In this document: positions 41,628-51,188 of the stretch, in pieces
How the letters are laid out: every line of letters starts with the position of its first letter
Numbering within the stretch: the first letter of the stretch is position 1
Source of the DNA: Bacillota bacterium
GTDB taxonomy: Bacteria; Bacillota; Limnochordia; DTU080
Length of the DNA: 64,000 nt
Assembly (NCBI GenBank): GCA_012840225.1
Contig: DULU01000086.1
Span: 1 to 64,000 of the forward strand
Reading direction: 5' to 3'
Program-made: the position numbers and the translations under genes
Notes under the pieces: model-generated
The model's input: the letters and a program-made list of their open reading frames with translations, nothing else
Told to the model about the DNA's origin: nothing
Databases searched by the model: none

Positions 41628-43970
41628 TCACACCGCCCGCAGTTGGGCCAGCGCCGCCTGCATCTGACACAATCTGGCGTAGACACCGCCGGAGTTGATC
41701 AGCTCATCGTGGGTGCCCACCTCTACCAGCTCGCCGCGCTCCAGAATAAACAGGCGATTGGCATTGCGCAAGGTGGAGAGGCGGTGGGCGATAGCAAAGG
41801 TGGTACGGCCCTTGATCAACCGGTCCAGGGCTTCCTGGATCTTGGCTTCGGTTTCGGTGTCGACGGAGGCCGTGGCTTCGTCCAGGATGAGGATTTTGGG
41901 ATCTTTCAATATCGCCCTGGCGATGGCCAGCCTCTGCCTCTCCCCACCCGAGAGCCTGGCTCCCCGCTCACCCACTCTGGTGTCGTAGCCGTCGGGGAAC
42001 CTGATGATGAACTCATGGGCGTTGGCCGCCTTGGCGGCGGCGATGATCTCCCTGAGCGACGCCCCCGGCTTCCCGTAGGCGATGTTTTCGGCGATGGTGC
42101 CGTTGAAGAGGAAGGGTTCCTGCAGCACCACCCCGATCTGGTCGCGCAGGGAACGGGGATCCACTTTGCTCAGATCATGGCCGTCGACCAAAACCTGTCC
42201 GTCGTCGGCAAAGTAAAAGCCGGTGATCATATTGATCAAAGTGCTCTTGCCGGCGCCGCTGTGCCCGGCCAGGCCGATCATCTCCCCCGGCTCGACCGTA
42301 AAGGACATATTCTTCAGCACCGGCTCGCCCGGCTCATAGGCAAAGGTGACGTTGCGGAACTCCACCCGGCCGCGGATGGGCGGGATAGGCGGCAGTTTCT
42401 CCTCCTCGCTCACTTCCGGCTCGGTATCAAGCACATCGAAGACCCGCTCGGCTGAGCTCGCCGTCTGCTGGAAGGTGCGGTTCAGATTGCACAGGTTGCG
42501 CACCGGTTGATAAAACTGGGCCATATAGGAGTTGAAGGCTGTGAGGGCGCCTAAGGTGAGGGTGCCGCTCAACACCCGCTCGCCGCCCAGCCACCAGATC
42601 AGCACCGTGGCCATGAAGGTGATCATGCCCATGGTCGGGCCGAAGATGGCGTTGATCTTGGCGGCGTTCATCTCGCCGTCCAGAAGTTCCCGGCTGCGCT
42701 GCTCAAACCTGGCCACCTCCCGGTTTTCCTGGGCGAAAGCTTTCACCACCCGCATGCCGGGGATGGTGTCGGCGAGGATCGAGCTGATGCCGTCATAGCG
42801 TTTCCACAAAAGGGAATACACCCTTCTCAGCCAGCGGCTGAAGAAGATGGTGGTGATGATGAGAAACGGCGTCGGGATCATGATCATCAAGGTGAGGCGC
42901 GGGCTCATCATCAATAGCATCGCCGTAATGGAGACGAGTTTAAGAATGTCCTGCAACAGATGCTGCAGGCCGTTGCTCAAAAAGTCCTGCAGCCGGCGCA
43001 CATCGCCGGTGACCCGCTGCATGATGCGTCCCGTATCTTCCTTGCTGAAATAGGAGAGCGATAAGGTCTGCAGGTGGCTATACATCTGATTGCGCAGGTT
43101 GAAAGTGATGGTCTGACCGAGGAGCGAGATGAGATAATGCCGCCAGGCCTCCAGGGTCGCATCCAAAAAATGGGTGGCAAAAAGGAGGAAGACCATCAGG
43201 TAAAGGAGTTGCCTGGTGCCGGGGGCGGCGAGCGGCGTCACCAGCCGGGTGATGAGATCACTCCCTCCGCCCTGCTCCAGTACTACCACCGTTTCGCCCT
43301 GGGAGGCGGGCAGAAGCACCGAGTCGATGATCGTCCGGTAAAAAAGGGGCGGCAGAAGGCCCAGACCCGTGGTGATCACTAAGAGCGCTGAAGCCACCGC
43401 GACCAGCTTCCAATGGGGCACGACATAGCTCAACAAGCGCATGATCAGCCGCCGCTGATCCAGGCAATTGGGGCATTGCCGGTGGCGCCGGGGCAGGACG
43501 CCGCCGCATTTCGGACAGCGGCTGCGCTGCTCGGCTTTGGCTTTCCAGCGGATCTCCCTGGGCACCAGTTCCCGGTCGTCATGGGCGGCTTCCTGGGCAT
43601 AGCGCTCGATGAGGATGGGCGCCTGGGCAAAGCGGGAATGCAAGGTGCGGGAATAGCGCACCAGGTCATGAGCCTGACCGTCCGCCGTCACCCGCAGGAA
43701 ACTGTTGCCCTGATAATCGATCACCGTCACCGAGGTCAACTGCAACAGCGGGATGATCACCATGTCGCCTTGGCGCACGGCCATCACCCGCCGGTTGGTG
43801 ACCACCAACCAGTCGGAGCCGTAACGGCCGTCCAGAGTATAATCGGTTTCCAGTTGTACTTTAACTACTTCGCCAGGTTCCAGCTGGTCCTTGATGCGGG
43901 CTTTGATGTTGGCCGGTGCTTCCATTATGTAGGATTGGGGCCGCCGTGCATCCTGAACTGCCAATGGCAC
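41628..43970 (-). CDS. ABC exporter with N-terminal PH-like and zinc-ribbon extension
   Basis: A 780-residue half-transporter. Residues about 10-130 look like a PH/GRAM-type beta domain (LVVTNRRVMAVRQGDMVI). Residues about 150-170 form a CPKCGG/CPNC zinc ribbon. Next come six membrane helices and an ATPase with Walker A (GHSGAGKST), signature (RLSGGERQRLA), Walker B (ILILDEATA) and the switch histidine (AIAHRLSTL). The extended N-terminus is not usual for bacterial exporters of this type. The start is a GTG at 43970 with AGAGGT before it. Located between the MarR gene and DUF1854, it probably exports a lipid, drug or peptide under MarR control. Confidence 0.88.
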   Translation of the reverse strand: MPLAVQDARRPQSYIMEAPANIKARIKDQLEPGEVVKVQLETDYTLDGRYGSDWLVVTNRRVMAVRQGDMVIIPLLQLTSVTVIDYQGNSFLRVTADGQAHDLVRYSRTLHSRFAQAPILIERYAQEAAHDDRELVPREIRWKAKAEQRSRCPKCGGVLPRRHRQCPNCLDQRRLIMRLLSYVVPHWKLVAVASALLVITTGLGLLPPLFYRTIIDSVLLPASQGETVVVLEQGGGSDLITRLVTPLAAPGTRQLLYLMVFLLFATHFLDATLEAWRHYLISLLGQTITFNLRNQMYSHLQTLSLSYFSKEDTGRIMQRVTGDVRRLQDFLSNGLQHLLQDILKLVSITAMLLMMSPRLTLMIMIPTPFLIITTIFFSRWLRRVYSLLWKRYDGISSILADTIPGMRVVKAFAQENREVARFEQRSRELLDGEMNAAKINAIFGPTMGMITFMATVLIWWLGGERVLSGTLTLGALTAFNSYMAQFYQPVRNLCNLNRTFQQTASSAERVFDVLDTEPEVSEEEKLPPIPPIRGRVEFRNVTFAYEPGEPVLKNMSFTVEPGEMIGLAGHSGAGKSTLINMITGFYFADDGQVLVDGHDLSKVDPRSLRDQIGVVLQEPFLFNGTIAENIAYGKPGASLREIIAAAKAANAHEFIIRFPDGYDTRVGERGARLSGGERQRLAIARAILKDPKILILDEATASVDTETEAKIQEALDRLIKGRTTFAIAHRLSTLRNANRLFILERGELVEVGTHDELINSGGVYARLCQMQAALAQLRAV

Positions 43971-44003
43971 ATTCACCTCTTTTGTGTGATGGTGGTCCGG
44001 AAA

Positions 44004-44429
44004 TCACAGATTCCCGGCCAGCTTTTTCAGCAACTCCTGCAGCGTGGCCAACTCCTCCGCGGATAAAACGGCATATCTCTCCTCAATATGCTGGAGATGA
44101 ACGGGCATCACCCGCTGCCGCAGCGCCAAACCTTCCGGGGTAAGCTTGATATATACCACCCGCCGGTCGGAGGTGCAGCGTTCCCTTTTCACCAGCCCTT
44201 GTTTCTCCAGGCGGTTCACGATGCCGTTCACCGTGCTGATGTCCGAATACATCTTGTCGGCCAGGCGGGTCAGCGGCACTCCTTCTTCGCCGACCCGTAC
44301 CAGCACGGAGAACTGAGGGGGGGTGATGCCAAATTCTTCCAGCCGATTGCGGATGGCTCGCTGCAATTTCCAAAAGGTTCGCAAAAGCAAGCGGTGAGTA
44401 GTGCGTATCGGATCAACCGGTTCCTCCAT
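44004..44429 (-). CDS. MarR family transcriptional regulator
   Basis: A 141-residue winged-helix regulator. LTRLADKMYSDISTVNGIV (about residues 47-65) is the recognition helix region, and KRERCTSDRRVVYIKLTPEG (about 75-94) is the wing, with family-typical arginines. MarR proteins repress nearby pump genes and are relieved by small ligands. It is followed by the ABC transporter gene 33 bases later. The ATG at 44429 has GGGGGGG four bases upstream. Two 15-base direct repeats over its promoter are likely operator sites. Confidence 0.88.
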   Translation of the reverse strand: MEEPVDPIRTTHRLLLRTFWKLQRAIRNRLEEFGITPPQFSVLVRVGEEGVPLTRLADKMYSDISTVNGIVNRLEKQGLVKRERCTSDRRVVYIKLTPEGLALRQRVMPVHLQHIEERYAVLSAEELATLQELLKKLAGNL

Positions 44430-44485
44430 ACGTCCCCCCCCTTCAACCATGTGCTAAAGGCTGTGAGCATATATTACGTCTACAC

Positions 44486-44515
44486 ATTATATGCACACAA
44501 ATTATATGTACGCAA
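44486..44515 (-). promoter_or_regulatory. Promoter with overlapping direct-repeat operator for marR-ABC operon
   Basis: On the minus strand TTGCGT (44510-44515) and TATAAT (44486-44491) are separated by 18 bases, a near-consensus vegetative promoter. The plus strand reads ATTATATGCACACAA at 44486-44500 and ATTATATGTACGCAA at 44501-44515, two 15-base direct repeats covering exactly the promoter. This arrangement suits repression by the MarR protein encoded next. Confidence 0.65.
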
Positions 44516-44527
44516 TATATTTGCCTG

Positions 44528-45739
44528 TTAAATTTTTGTGACTGCCCCGGATAGCTGCACTTTTGCCTGACGCTTCCAGCTTTGCACCAGGCGGTGCATG
44601 AAGAGGGCGCTGGCGACGAGGAAAAGCCCCAGCCAGACAAAGGTCCAGCGCGTCCCCAACAGCTCCCCCACTGCCCCGGTGAGGAGCGGTCCGGCAAAAC
44701 CGCCGAACATGAAGGCTGACTGCTGCAGGGCATATGCCCGACCTTGAAACCCTTCCTCCACTTTGAGGGCCACCAAAGCGGCAGCGGCCGGCCGCAGGGC
44801 GGCCACGCAGATGCCCATCACGAAATAGAGAAAAGCGAAACCATAAATGGAACGCGGCCAGGCCAAGATGGCGGCCAGCACGCCGGACAAAAGCAAGCCG
44901 AGCGGCATCAGCGGCTCAAAACCGGCCCGCTCTCCCCAGCGGGTCCAAAGGGAAGCGGTCAGCATGAAGGCCACCCCCGGAAGGGAGAAGATGGCCCCCC
45001 GCAGCCAGTTGGCTGCCTCCCCGGACAATTCCGTCAAATAAAGCGTCAGCACCGGTTGCAGCGACAAGGTGGCAAAAGCCGTAAATCCCATGGCCAGCAT
45101 GGTGCCGAAGAGCACGGGATGGCTGAAGGCCGTCTGCACATCCTGCCTGATGGTGGTGGGTGAAGCGATCACGGTTTTGTTGTGTTCCACCACGAACACC
45201 AGCACCAGGAGGACAGCGGTGAATACCATCAGGCCGGAGGCTTGCAAAGCGCCGCGAAAGCCGAAGAGGTCGGCCAGCGCCCCGCCGATGGCCGGGCCGA
45301 TGATAGTGCCGCCGGCGCTGGCGGTCTGTATGGCCGCCACATAGCGGCCGGTCAGCTCCCGCGGGGTATTGGTGGCGACGAGGGCGGTGGCCCCGGGAAT
45401 AAACCCGGTGAGAGCTCCGTTCAGGAAACGCACCACGGCAACGTGATAGGGACTTCTGGCGAACGACATGGCGAAATAAAGAAGGGAAAGGCAAATACCG
45501 GCGCGCAGCACCAGCGGCTTGCGACCGTAGCGGTCGGCGAGTTTACCCCAAAACGGCAGGAAGAAGATCGCCGAAATATAGTGCAGGGCATAGACCACGC
45601 CGGACCACTGATTCAGGCCCTCCTTCACTCCCAGATCCTGCAGGAAGAGGGGCAGAAAGGGCACCACCTGCTGCCAGGCGCTGGAGGCTAAAAATACGGC
45701 GACACACAGGGTGAGTAGATTGCGGCGATAATACGGCAT
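44528..45739 (-). CDS. MFS multidrug-type efflux transporter
   Basis: A 403-residue transporter with 12 membrane segments, motif A GKLADRYGRKP (about residue 66-76) and motif C-like PGATALVATNTP (about 110). It resembles the drug:H+ antiporter DHA1 group. ATG 45739 follows GGAGG by eight bases; the longer open frame to 45919 is non-coding leader. It lies just upstream of the MarR operon on the same strand, and its stop is close to that promoter, so its own control by MarR is not shown. It probably exports a toxic compound. Confidence 0.87.
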   Translation of the reverse strand: MPYYRRNLLTLCVAVFLASSAWQQVVPFLPLFLQDLGVKEGLNQWSGVVYALHYISAIFFLPFWGKLADRYGRKPLVLRAGICLSLLYFAMSFARSPYHVAVVRFLNGALTGFIPGATALVATNTPRELTGRYVAAIQTASAGGTIIGPAIGGALADLFGFRGALQASGLMVFTAVLLVLVFVVEHNKTVIASPTTIRQDVQTAFSHPVLFGTMLAMGFTAFATLSLQPVLTLYLTELSGEAANWLRGAIFSLPGVAFMLTASLWTRWGERAGFEPLMPLGLLLSGVLAAILAWPRSIYGFAFLYFVMGICVAALRPAAAALVALKVEEGFQGRAYALQQSAFMFGGFAGPLLTGAVGELLGTRWTFVWLGLFLVASALFMHRLVQSWKRQAKVQLSGAVTKI

Positions 45740-45950
45740 AGCAGTAACCTCCAACCATACCTCGAAAGAGACGGCCGGCAGAGCGCAGGCAGCCGGCACG
45801 GCGGTCTTTTTGGTGATTTTACACCAGCCTGAAGCGCCGGGCAACCTTCTTCTCCGGCCGAAAGCGCAGAAAAACGCAAATATAAAAGGGAGTTCCCGGC
45901 AGGGGAACGAATTCTTCATGACAGGATAGCTTCAGGAGGGGTACCAGTTC

Positions 45951-47147
45951 ATGTGGCGCGACAAACTGCTCTCATTGCTGATCTGGAGCGGCACGGCCGC
46001 TGTTTTTCTTGTCCTGTCGGCTTCCTCCATCCCGTTTCCCCAGCTGCCTTCGGGTATGGATCTGGCCGGCTTGCTGGGATTCCTGGCGGTGGTCATGGTC
46101 GGCACGGAACTATTGTCTCTCCTCACCATGTGGTGGATGGTGTTCAAGCAGAAGCCGGCCGTGGAAGGAGCCATGATCAACCGGTTATATAAACTGCTCG
46201 CCGTCATTGCGGCGGCGGTGGTGGTCACCTACAGCATCGGCCGCCTGGCCTCTTTCACCACCTTTTTCACCCTCTTCGGCGGCATGCTCCTGGGCTGGTC
46301 GCTGCAAGCGCCGGTGAGCGGCTTCGCCGCCTTCCTGCTCGTCTCCCTGAAGCGCCCGTTCCGACCCGGCGACCGGGTGCAGTTCCCCAATCTGGGGCTG
46401 ACCGGTGATATCCAGGAGATCGGCCCCATGTATACCGTATTGAACCAGGTGGGCGGCAGCATAGGCAGCGAGGAAGCCGTCGGCCGCTTTATATTGGTGC
46501 CCAACGCCATGCTGTTCAGCCAGGTGGCCATCAACTATACCATGAAGCAGGAGGCGGCTTACATTCTAGATGAAGTGGTCATCCGCGTCACCTACGATTC
46601 CAACTGGTCGGTAGCCGAGAAGCTGCTCTTGGAGGCGGCGCGGGAAGTGACGGCCGACATCATCGCCGCCACAGGCGTGGAGCCCTACATCCGTTCAGAC
46701 CTCTATGATTATGGTGTCTACATGCGGTTGCGCTATATGACGCGGGTGAAGGACCGCCCGGCCATCTCCTATGAGATCTCCAAACGCATCTTCAGCGCTT
46801 TCCAGAAGGAACAGGATGTGGACTTTGCCATCCCCTATGTCTATTCCTATAAGGCCGGAGCGGTGCGCAAAGAGGAGGAGCGCAGCCAGGATCCTGCTTT
46901 CCGCCACATCATGATCAACAAAATAAAAACTGAAGAACAGCCGAAGCTGGACCCGCACGATATCGAGATGCTGATGGCCAGCATAGAAGAGAAGGGACTG
47001 CTGCAGCCTATTGTGGTGGCCAAACCGCCCGGCGCGGACCACTATGAGATCCTGGCCGGTCATCTGAGATTTGAAGCGGCCAAACGCCTGGGATGGAAGT
47101 CGATACCGGCGCTGGTCCGGCAATACGACAACGAAGAAACCGCCTGA
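45951..47147 (+). CDS. MscS-type mechanosensitive channel fused to a ParB-like domain
   Basis: A 398-residue fusion. Residues 1-110 hold about four membrane helices. The MscS pore and beta region follow, with LLGWSLQAPVSGFAAFLLVSLK (about residues 112-133), RPGDRV (about 137) and ILVPNAMLFS (about 180). From about residue 322 to the end there is a ParB/Srx-type domain: LDPHDIEMLMASIEEKGLLQPIVV, then YEILAGHLRFEAAKRLGWKSIPALV (described, not quoted in one run), with the GHxRxxAA signature. Such a domain usually binds nucleotides such as CTP. ATG follows AGGAGGGG by nine bases. The fusion may make channel opening depend on a cytoplasmic nucleotide. Confidence 0.82.
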   Translation: MWRDKLLSLLIWSGTAAVFLVLSASSIPFPQLPSGMDLAGLLGFLAVVMVGTELLSLLTMWWMVFKQKPAVEGAMINRLYKLLAVIAAAVVVTYSIGRLASFTTFFTLFGGMLLGWSLQAPVSGFAAFLLVSLKRPFRPGDRVQFPNLGLTGDIQEIGPMYTVLNQVGGSIGSEEAVGRFILVPNAMLFSQVAINYTMKQEAAYILDEVVIRVTYDSNWSVAEKLLLEAAREVTADIIAATGVEPYIRSDLYDYGVYMRLRYMTRVKDRPAISYEISKRIFSAFQKEQDVDFAIPYVYSYKAGAVRKEEERSQDPAFRHIMINKIKTEEQPKLDPHDIEMLMASIEEKGLLQPIVVAKPPGADHYEILAGHLRFEAAKRLGWKSIPALVRQYDNEETA

Positions 47148-47186
47148 AGCCAACTCAGCTATTAGCCTGAAAGGGGTATTTTATTC

Positions 47187-49160
47187 ATGCTTGAGAAAAT
47201 AGCCGATTGTGTCAGAGCCCTGTCTGCCGACGCCGTACAGAAAGCTGCCTCGGGACATCCCGGCCTGCCCCTGGGTTGTGCCGAAATCGGCGCCGTCTTA
47301 TACAGCGAGATCCTGCGTCACGACCCGCAGGCCCCGGATTGGCCCAACAGGGACCGGTTCGTCCTCTCCGCCGGCCATGGTTCGGCTTTCTTATATTCCC
47401 TGCTCCATCTGTGCGGCTATGATATCTCCCTGGACGACCTGAAAAACTTCCGCCAGTTGGGCAGCAAAACGCCCGGCCATCCGGAACACGGCTTGACCCC
47501 GGGGGTGGAGACTTCCACCGGACCGCTGGGGCAAGGTTTGGCCAATGCGGTGGGCATGGCGCTGGCGGAGGCCATGGCGGCGGCCCGCTACAACCGCCCC
47601 GGCTTCCCGGTGGTCGATCATTACACTTACGTGTTGGCCGGCGACGGCGACATGATGGAAGGCATCAGCTCGGAGGCCGCTTCCCTGGCCGGACACCTGG
47701 GACTGCATAAGCTGATCGTCATCTACGACGCCAACAATATCTCCATAGAGGGTCGCACCAATTTGACCTTCAGCGAAGCGGTAGGCGACCGCTTCCGCGC
47801 TTTCGGCTGGCGGGTCTGGGAAGTGGACGGTCATAACATCCCCGCCATCACCAGCACCCTGCAAAGCGCCCGCCGCCACACCAACGGGCCCTCCCTCATC
47901 ATCGCCCGCACCAAGATCGGCCGCAAAAGCCTGAAGGAGGACAGCGCCAAAGCGCACGGCGAACCGCTCGGGGTAAAAGAGGTGGCCGCCCTGAAAGACG
48001 CTTTAGGCCTGCCGCAGGAAGATTTTTATGTTTCCGGCGACATCCGCCATTATTTTACGGCGAAACAACCGGTCTGGACCAAAGCCCGGCTGGAGTGGGA
48101 GCTGATGTTCAACAGCTGGTCGGAGCAATATCCCGAGCTGCGCCGGGAGTGGGACGCCTCCCGACGGCTGGAACTGCCGGCCAACCTGGCCGCCCTGTTG
48201 CCGGCTTTTGAAATCGGCAAAGAGGCCGCCACCCGCGATGCCGGCGGCAGCGTCCTCCGTGTCCTGGCGCATCACCTGCCCTACCTGGTGGGCGGCTCGG
48301 CCGATCTCGCCCCTTCGACCAAAACCTATCTCGAAGGCTATGCCTCCGTGCAAAAGAATGAATATGGCGGGCGCAACCTCCACTTCGGGGTGCGCGAGCA
48401 CGCCATGGGCGCCATATTGAACGGCATGGCCCTGCACGGCCATTTCCGGGTCTTCGGCTCCACCTTCCTGGTGTTCGCCGATTATATGCGCCCGGCCATC
48501 CGCATGGCCGCACTGATGGAATTGCCCGTCATTTATGTGTTCACCCACGACTCCTTCTATGTCGGCGAAGACGGACCGACGCATCAGCCGGTGGAGCAGC
48601 TCGCCTCCTTGCGCCTCATCCCCAATCTGCAGGTGATCCGCCCGGCTGATGCCGTCGAAACCGCCGCCGCCTGGGTAGCGGCCCTGGAACGCCGGGATGG
48701 GCCGACAGCGCTCATCCTCACCAGGCAGAAGCTCCCGGTGGTGACCACCTGCCGCCCGGAGGAGATGCGCCGGGGCGCCTATGTGCTAAAGGAAACGACC
48801 GACGGCCTCCCGCTCAAAATAGTGCTGGTGGCCACGGGGAGTGAGGTGGCGCTGGCTTTGGCGGCAGCTGAAGAGCTCGCGGCCGGCGGCACAGGCGTCA
48901 GGGTGGTGTCGATGCCCAACCGGGAAGCCTTCCTCGCCCAGGAGCCGGCTTACCGGGAAGCTGTTCTGCCGTCTGGCGTGAAACGTCTGGTGATTGAAGC
49001 CGGCCACCCCTCAGGCTGGCATACCCTTTTGGCTCCGGGCGACGGTGTGATGGGCCTCGAGCGCTTCGGCACGAGCGGCAAAGCCGAACACCTGGCGGAG
49101 TATTTCGGCTTCACGCCGGCGAAAGTGGCGGCCATGGCCCGCTCGCTCATCGGAGCCTGA
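47187..49160 (+). CDS. tkt: Transketolase
   Basis: A 657-residue thiamine diphosphate enzyme of the pentose phosphate pathway, within the normal length range. HGSAFLYSLLH (about residue 63), GPLGQGLANAVGMALAEA (about 112) and the GDGDMMEGIS cofactor motif (about 152) are intact, as is the C-terminal domain with HDSFYVGEDGPTHQPVEQ (about 453), which binds the sugar phosphate. ATG with AAGGGG ten bases upstream. It follows the MscS fusion by 40 bases and could be co-transcribed with it. It is a full-length form, not the split transketolase common in some Clostridia. Confidence 0.95.
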   Translation: MLEKIADCVRALSADAVQKAASGHPGLPLGCAEIGAVLYSEILRHDPQAPDWPNRDRFVLSAGHGSAFLYSLLHLCGYDISLDDLKNFRQLGSKTPGHPEHGLTPGVETSTGPLGQGLANAVGMALAEAMAAARYNRPGFPVVDHYTYVLAGDGDMMEGISSEAASLAGHLGLHKLIVIYDANNISIEGRTNLTFSEAVGDRFRAFGWRVWEVDGHNIPAITSTLQSARRHTNGPSLIIARTKIGRKSLKEDSAKAHGEPLGVKEVAALKDALGLPQEDFYVSGDIRHYFTAKQPVWTKARLEWELMFNSWSEQYPELRREWDASRRLELPANLAALLPAFEIGKEAATRDAGGSVLRVLAHHLPYLVGGSADLAPSTKTYLEGYASVQKNEYGGRNLHFGVREHAMGAILNGMALHGHFRVFGSTFLVFADYMRPAIRMAALMELPVIYVFTHDSFYVGEDGPTHQPVEQLASLRLIPNLQVIRPADAVETAAAWVAALERRDGPTALILTRQKLPVVTTCRPEEMRRGAYVLKETTDGLPLKIVLVATGSEVALALAAAEELAAGGTGVRVVSMPNREAFLAQEPAYREAVLPSGVKRLVIEAGHPSGWHTLLAPGDGVMGLERFGTSGKAEHLAEYFGFTPAKVAAMARSLIGA

Positions 49161-49197
49161 ACCATGAAGTTAGTGAGGGCGGTGGCCGACCACGGGG

Positions 49198-50559
49198 CTA
49201 AACCACCGTGTTCTTCCACCGCCCCTGCCGGAAGCGCCAACTGCACGCCGTGCCGCGGAAGACCAGATCAATGGCCATAGCCATCCAGGCTCCAAATAGG
49301 CCGTATCCCAACCGCACGAACAAAAGGGCCAGACAGACGCGCACGGCGCAGATGCCGAAGCCGGTGATCCACATCACCGAGCGGGTGTCGCCCGCCCCGC
49401 GCAAGCCGCCGGCCAGCACCATAGACAAAGCCAAAAACGGCTGCGAGAGGGCGATGAGGCGCAAGACCTGAGCGCTGGCCGCCAACACTTCGGCATCATG
49501 TGTGAATATGGAGACAAAGAGGGCGGGGAAAAGAAAAAAGGCCGCCCCCATCAAGCTCATGATACCCGCCGCCAGCCCCGCCGCCGTCAGGCCGGCGCGT
49601 TCAGCCTCCCTGGGCTCTCCGGCGCCCAGTTTTTGCCCGACCAGGGTGGTGGCGGCCAAGGCAAAGCCGAAGCCGGGCATGAAAGAGATGGACTCGGCGT
49701 TGAGGGCGATCTGATGGGCAGCATAGGCTACCGTGCCCAATGACGAAACGATGACGGTGTAGATAGTCTGCCCGGCCCGCATCAGTGCCTGCTCCAGGCC
49801 GGCGGGAATGCCGATGCGCAGGATGCGGCGGATGGTGGGGAAATCGGGACGGTAGTCGTCGTGAATTCCCAGCCTGATCAGGGTTTTCCCACTGAAGAGG
49901 ATGCAGGTGACGATCAGACCACCGCAAGTCTGGGCAATGGCGGAGGCGATAGCCGCCCCCCGCACTTCCAGGCGCGGCAGAGGACCGATGCCGAATATTA
50001 ACAGATAATTCATCATTACATTTATCACATTCACGACCGCCATCACCAGCATAGGGGTGCGGGTGTCGCCCGAGCCCCGCAGGACAGCATTAATGATGAT
50101 CAGGATGAAATTGGGCACCACCGATAAGGAAAGGATTTTGATGTAGGCGACAGCCAAAGCCAGCACATCGGTAGCGCTGGTCCTGAAGAGGACATGGACG
50201 ATCGCCTCGGCATTGAAATAGAGAAAAAACGACATAATGACCGCCAAGAGCGTGCCGAGGAGCAGCGATTGCCGGGCTACGGTACAAGCTTTGTCTACCT
50301 CGGAAGCCCCGGTGAAGCGGGCCACCAGGGCGCTGGTGCCTGTGCTCACGGCGGCAAAGCAGGTGATGGCGATCATCATCACCTGAGCGCCCAAGCCTAC
50401 TGAAGCTAATGCGACGGCACCCAGGCGTCCGACCATAGCGGTGTCGATGATACCTACGGTCATCATCAAAGTCTGCTCCACTATGGCCGGCCAGGCCAGC
50501 GCCATCACCCCGCTGATGACCGCCGGCCTATAAGCGCGCCTCTGCAGCAGTGTCGACAA
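49198..50559 (-). CDS. MATE family efflux transporter
   Basis: A 453-residue transporter with 12 predicted membrane segments, exporting cationic drugs or metabolites in exchange for Na+ or H+. MALAWPAIVEQTLMMTVGIID (about residues 19-39) and GSGDTRTPMLV (about 170) plus GAGDTRSVMW (about 390) are typical duplicated MATE motifs. Starts at TTG with AGGTG upstream. Convergent with transketolase; the 37-base gap holds a short imperfect hairpin. Upstream lies an unrelated cupin gene. Substrate unknown. Confidence 0.9.
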   Translation of the reverse strand: MSTLLQRRAYRPAVISGVMALAWPAIVEQTLMMTVGIIDTAMVGRLGAVALASVGLGAQVMMIAITCFAAVSTGTSALVARFTGASEVDKACTVARQSLLLGTLLAVIMSFFLYFNAEAIVHVLFRTSATDVLALAVAYIKILSLSVVPNFILIIINAVLRGSGDTRTPMLVMAVVNVINVMMNYLLIFGIGPLPRLEVRGAAIASAIAQTCGGLIVTCILFSGKTLIRLGIHDDYRPDFPTIRRILRIGIPAGLEQALMRAGQTIYTVIVSSLGTVAYAAHQIALNAESISFMPGFGFALAATTLVGQKLGAGEPREAERAGLTAAGLAAGIMSLMGAAFFLFPALFVSIFTHDAEVLAASAQVLRLIALSQPFLALSMVLAGGLRGAGDTRSVMWITGFGICAVRVCLALLFVRLGYGLFGAWMAMAIDLVFRGTACSWRFRQGRWKNTVV

Positions 50560-50653
50560 GATATTTCACACCTATCCTGTTGCATGTTACTTCCGGTTAT
50601 CAGGGCTTCGTTTCTTCGTTCGTTATGTAATTAATAGAGCGCCGCCGGCGCCT

Positions 50654-51025
50654 TCAGACCCATTCCGTGCGGTATTCCGCCGTCTTCGGCACCAGGCAGA
50701 GAAAGACGGCCGGCTCCTTTTCCCTGTTTTCATACCAGTGTACCGTCCCGGCAGGAATAAAGACGATGCTATCGGGCCCTACTACGATCTCCCGCTCGTC
50801 GAGCCCCAGCACCAGCCGCCCTTGGAGCACATATTGCTCATGCTCGATATCCGGATGGCGGTGAGCGGCCATCCTGGCGCCAGGCTCGAGGACAAAGCGA
50901 CGCATGTAAAAATGGGGCGCCCCTTCCGCCTCGCCGATCAGCACTTCCATGAAAGCTTTACCGGAATCATCCACCGGCTCCTGTTTTCCCCAGCCTATTT
51001 TTACCAAACCACCACCAAAAGTCAC
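50654..51025 (-). CDS. Cupin domain protein
   Basis: A 123-residue single-domain cupin. The metal-binding residues are in RHPDIEHEQYVLQGRL-type form (AAHRHPDIEHEQY, about residue 55-67, and GTVHWYENREKEP, about 94). Such small cupins act as isomerases, dioxygenases or sensor domains. Starts at GTG after AAAGGAGAGG. It is divergent from the TTG-initiated gene at 51189, with about 160 bases between. No operon partner is obvious, so its role is open. It could bind a metal ion. Confidence 0.85.
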   Translation of the reverse strand: MTFGGGLVKIGWGKQEPVDDSGKAFMEVLIGEAEGAPHFYMRRFVLEPGARMAAHRHPDIEHEQYVLQGRLVLGLDEREIVVGPDSIVFIPAGTVHWYENREKEPAVFLCLVPKTAEYRTEWV

Positions 51026-51188
51026 TTGCCCTCTCCTTTACTATTTTGTATGCCTCTTTTCCACACCGTTCCCGCTTCCCCTGCCTCCTCGCGACTGGTG
51101 AAAAACAGGATTGGATTACTATACCGCACAGCCGCTCCGGCACCTACCATAGTATTAGTTTATCAGGTCACCACAGGAGGCGCCTATA

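Noticed and set aside
41086-43976. Cyanophycin metabolism locus based on DUF1854 and the ABC exporter
   Set aside because: No cyanophycin synthetase or cyanophycinase gene is recognised in the window; the association is known only from other lineages.
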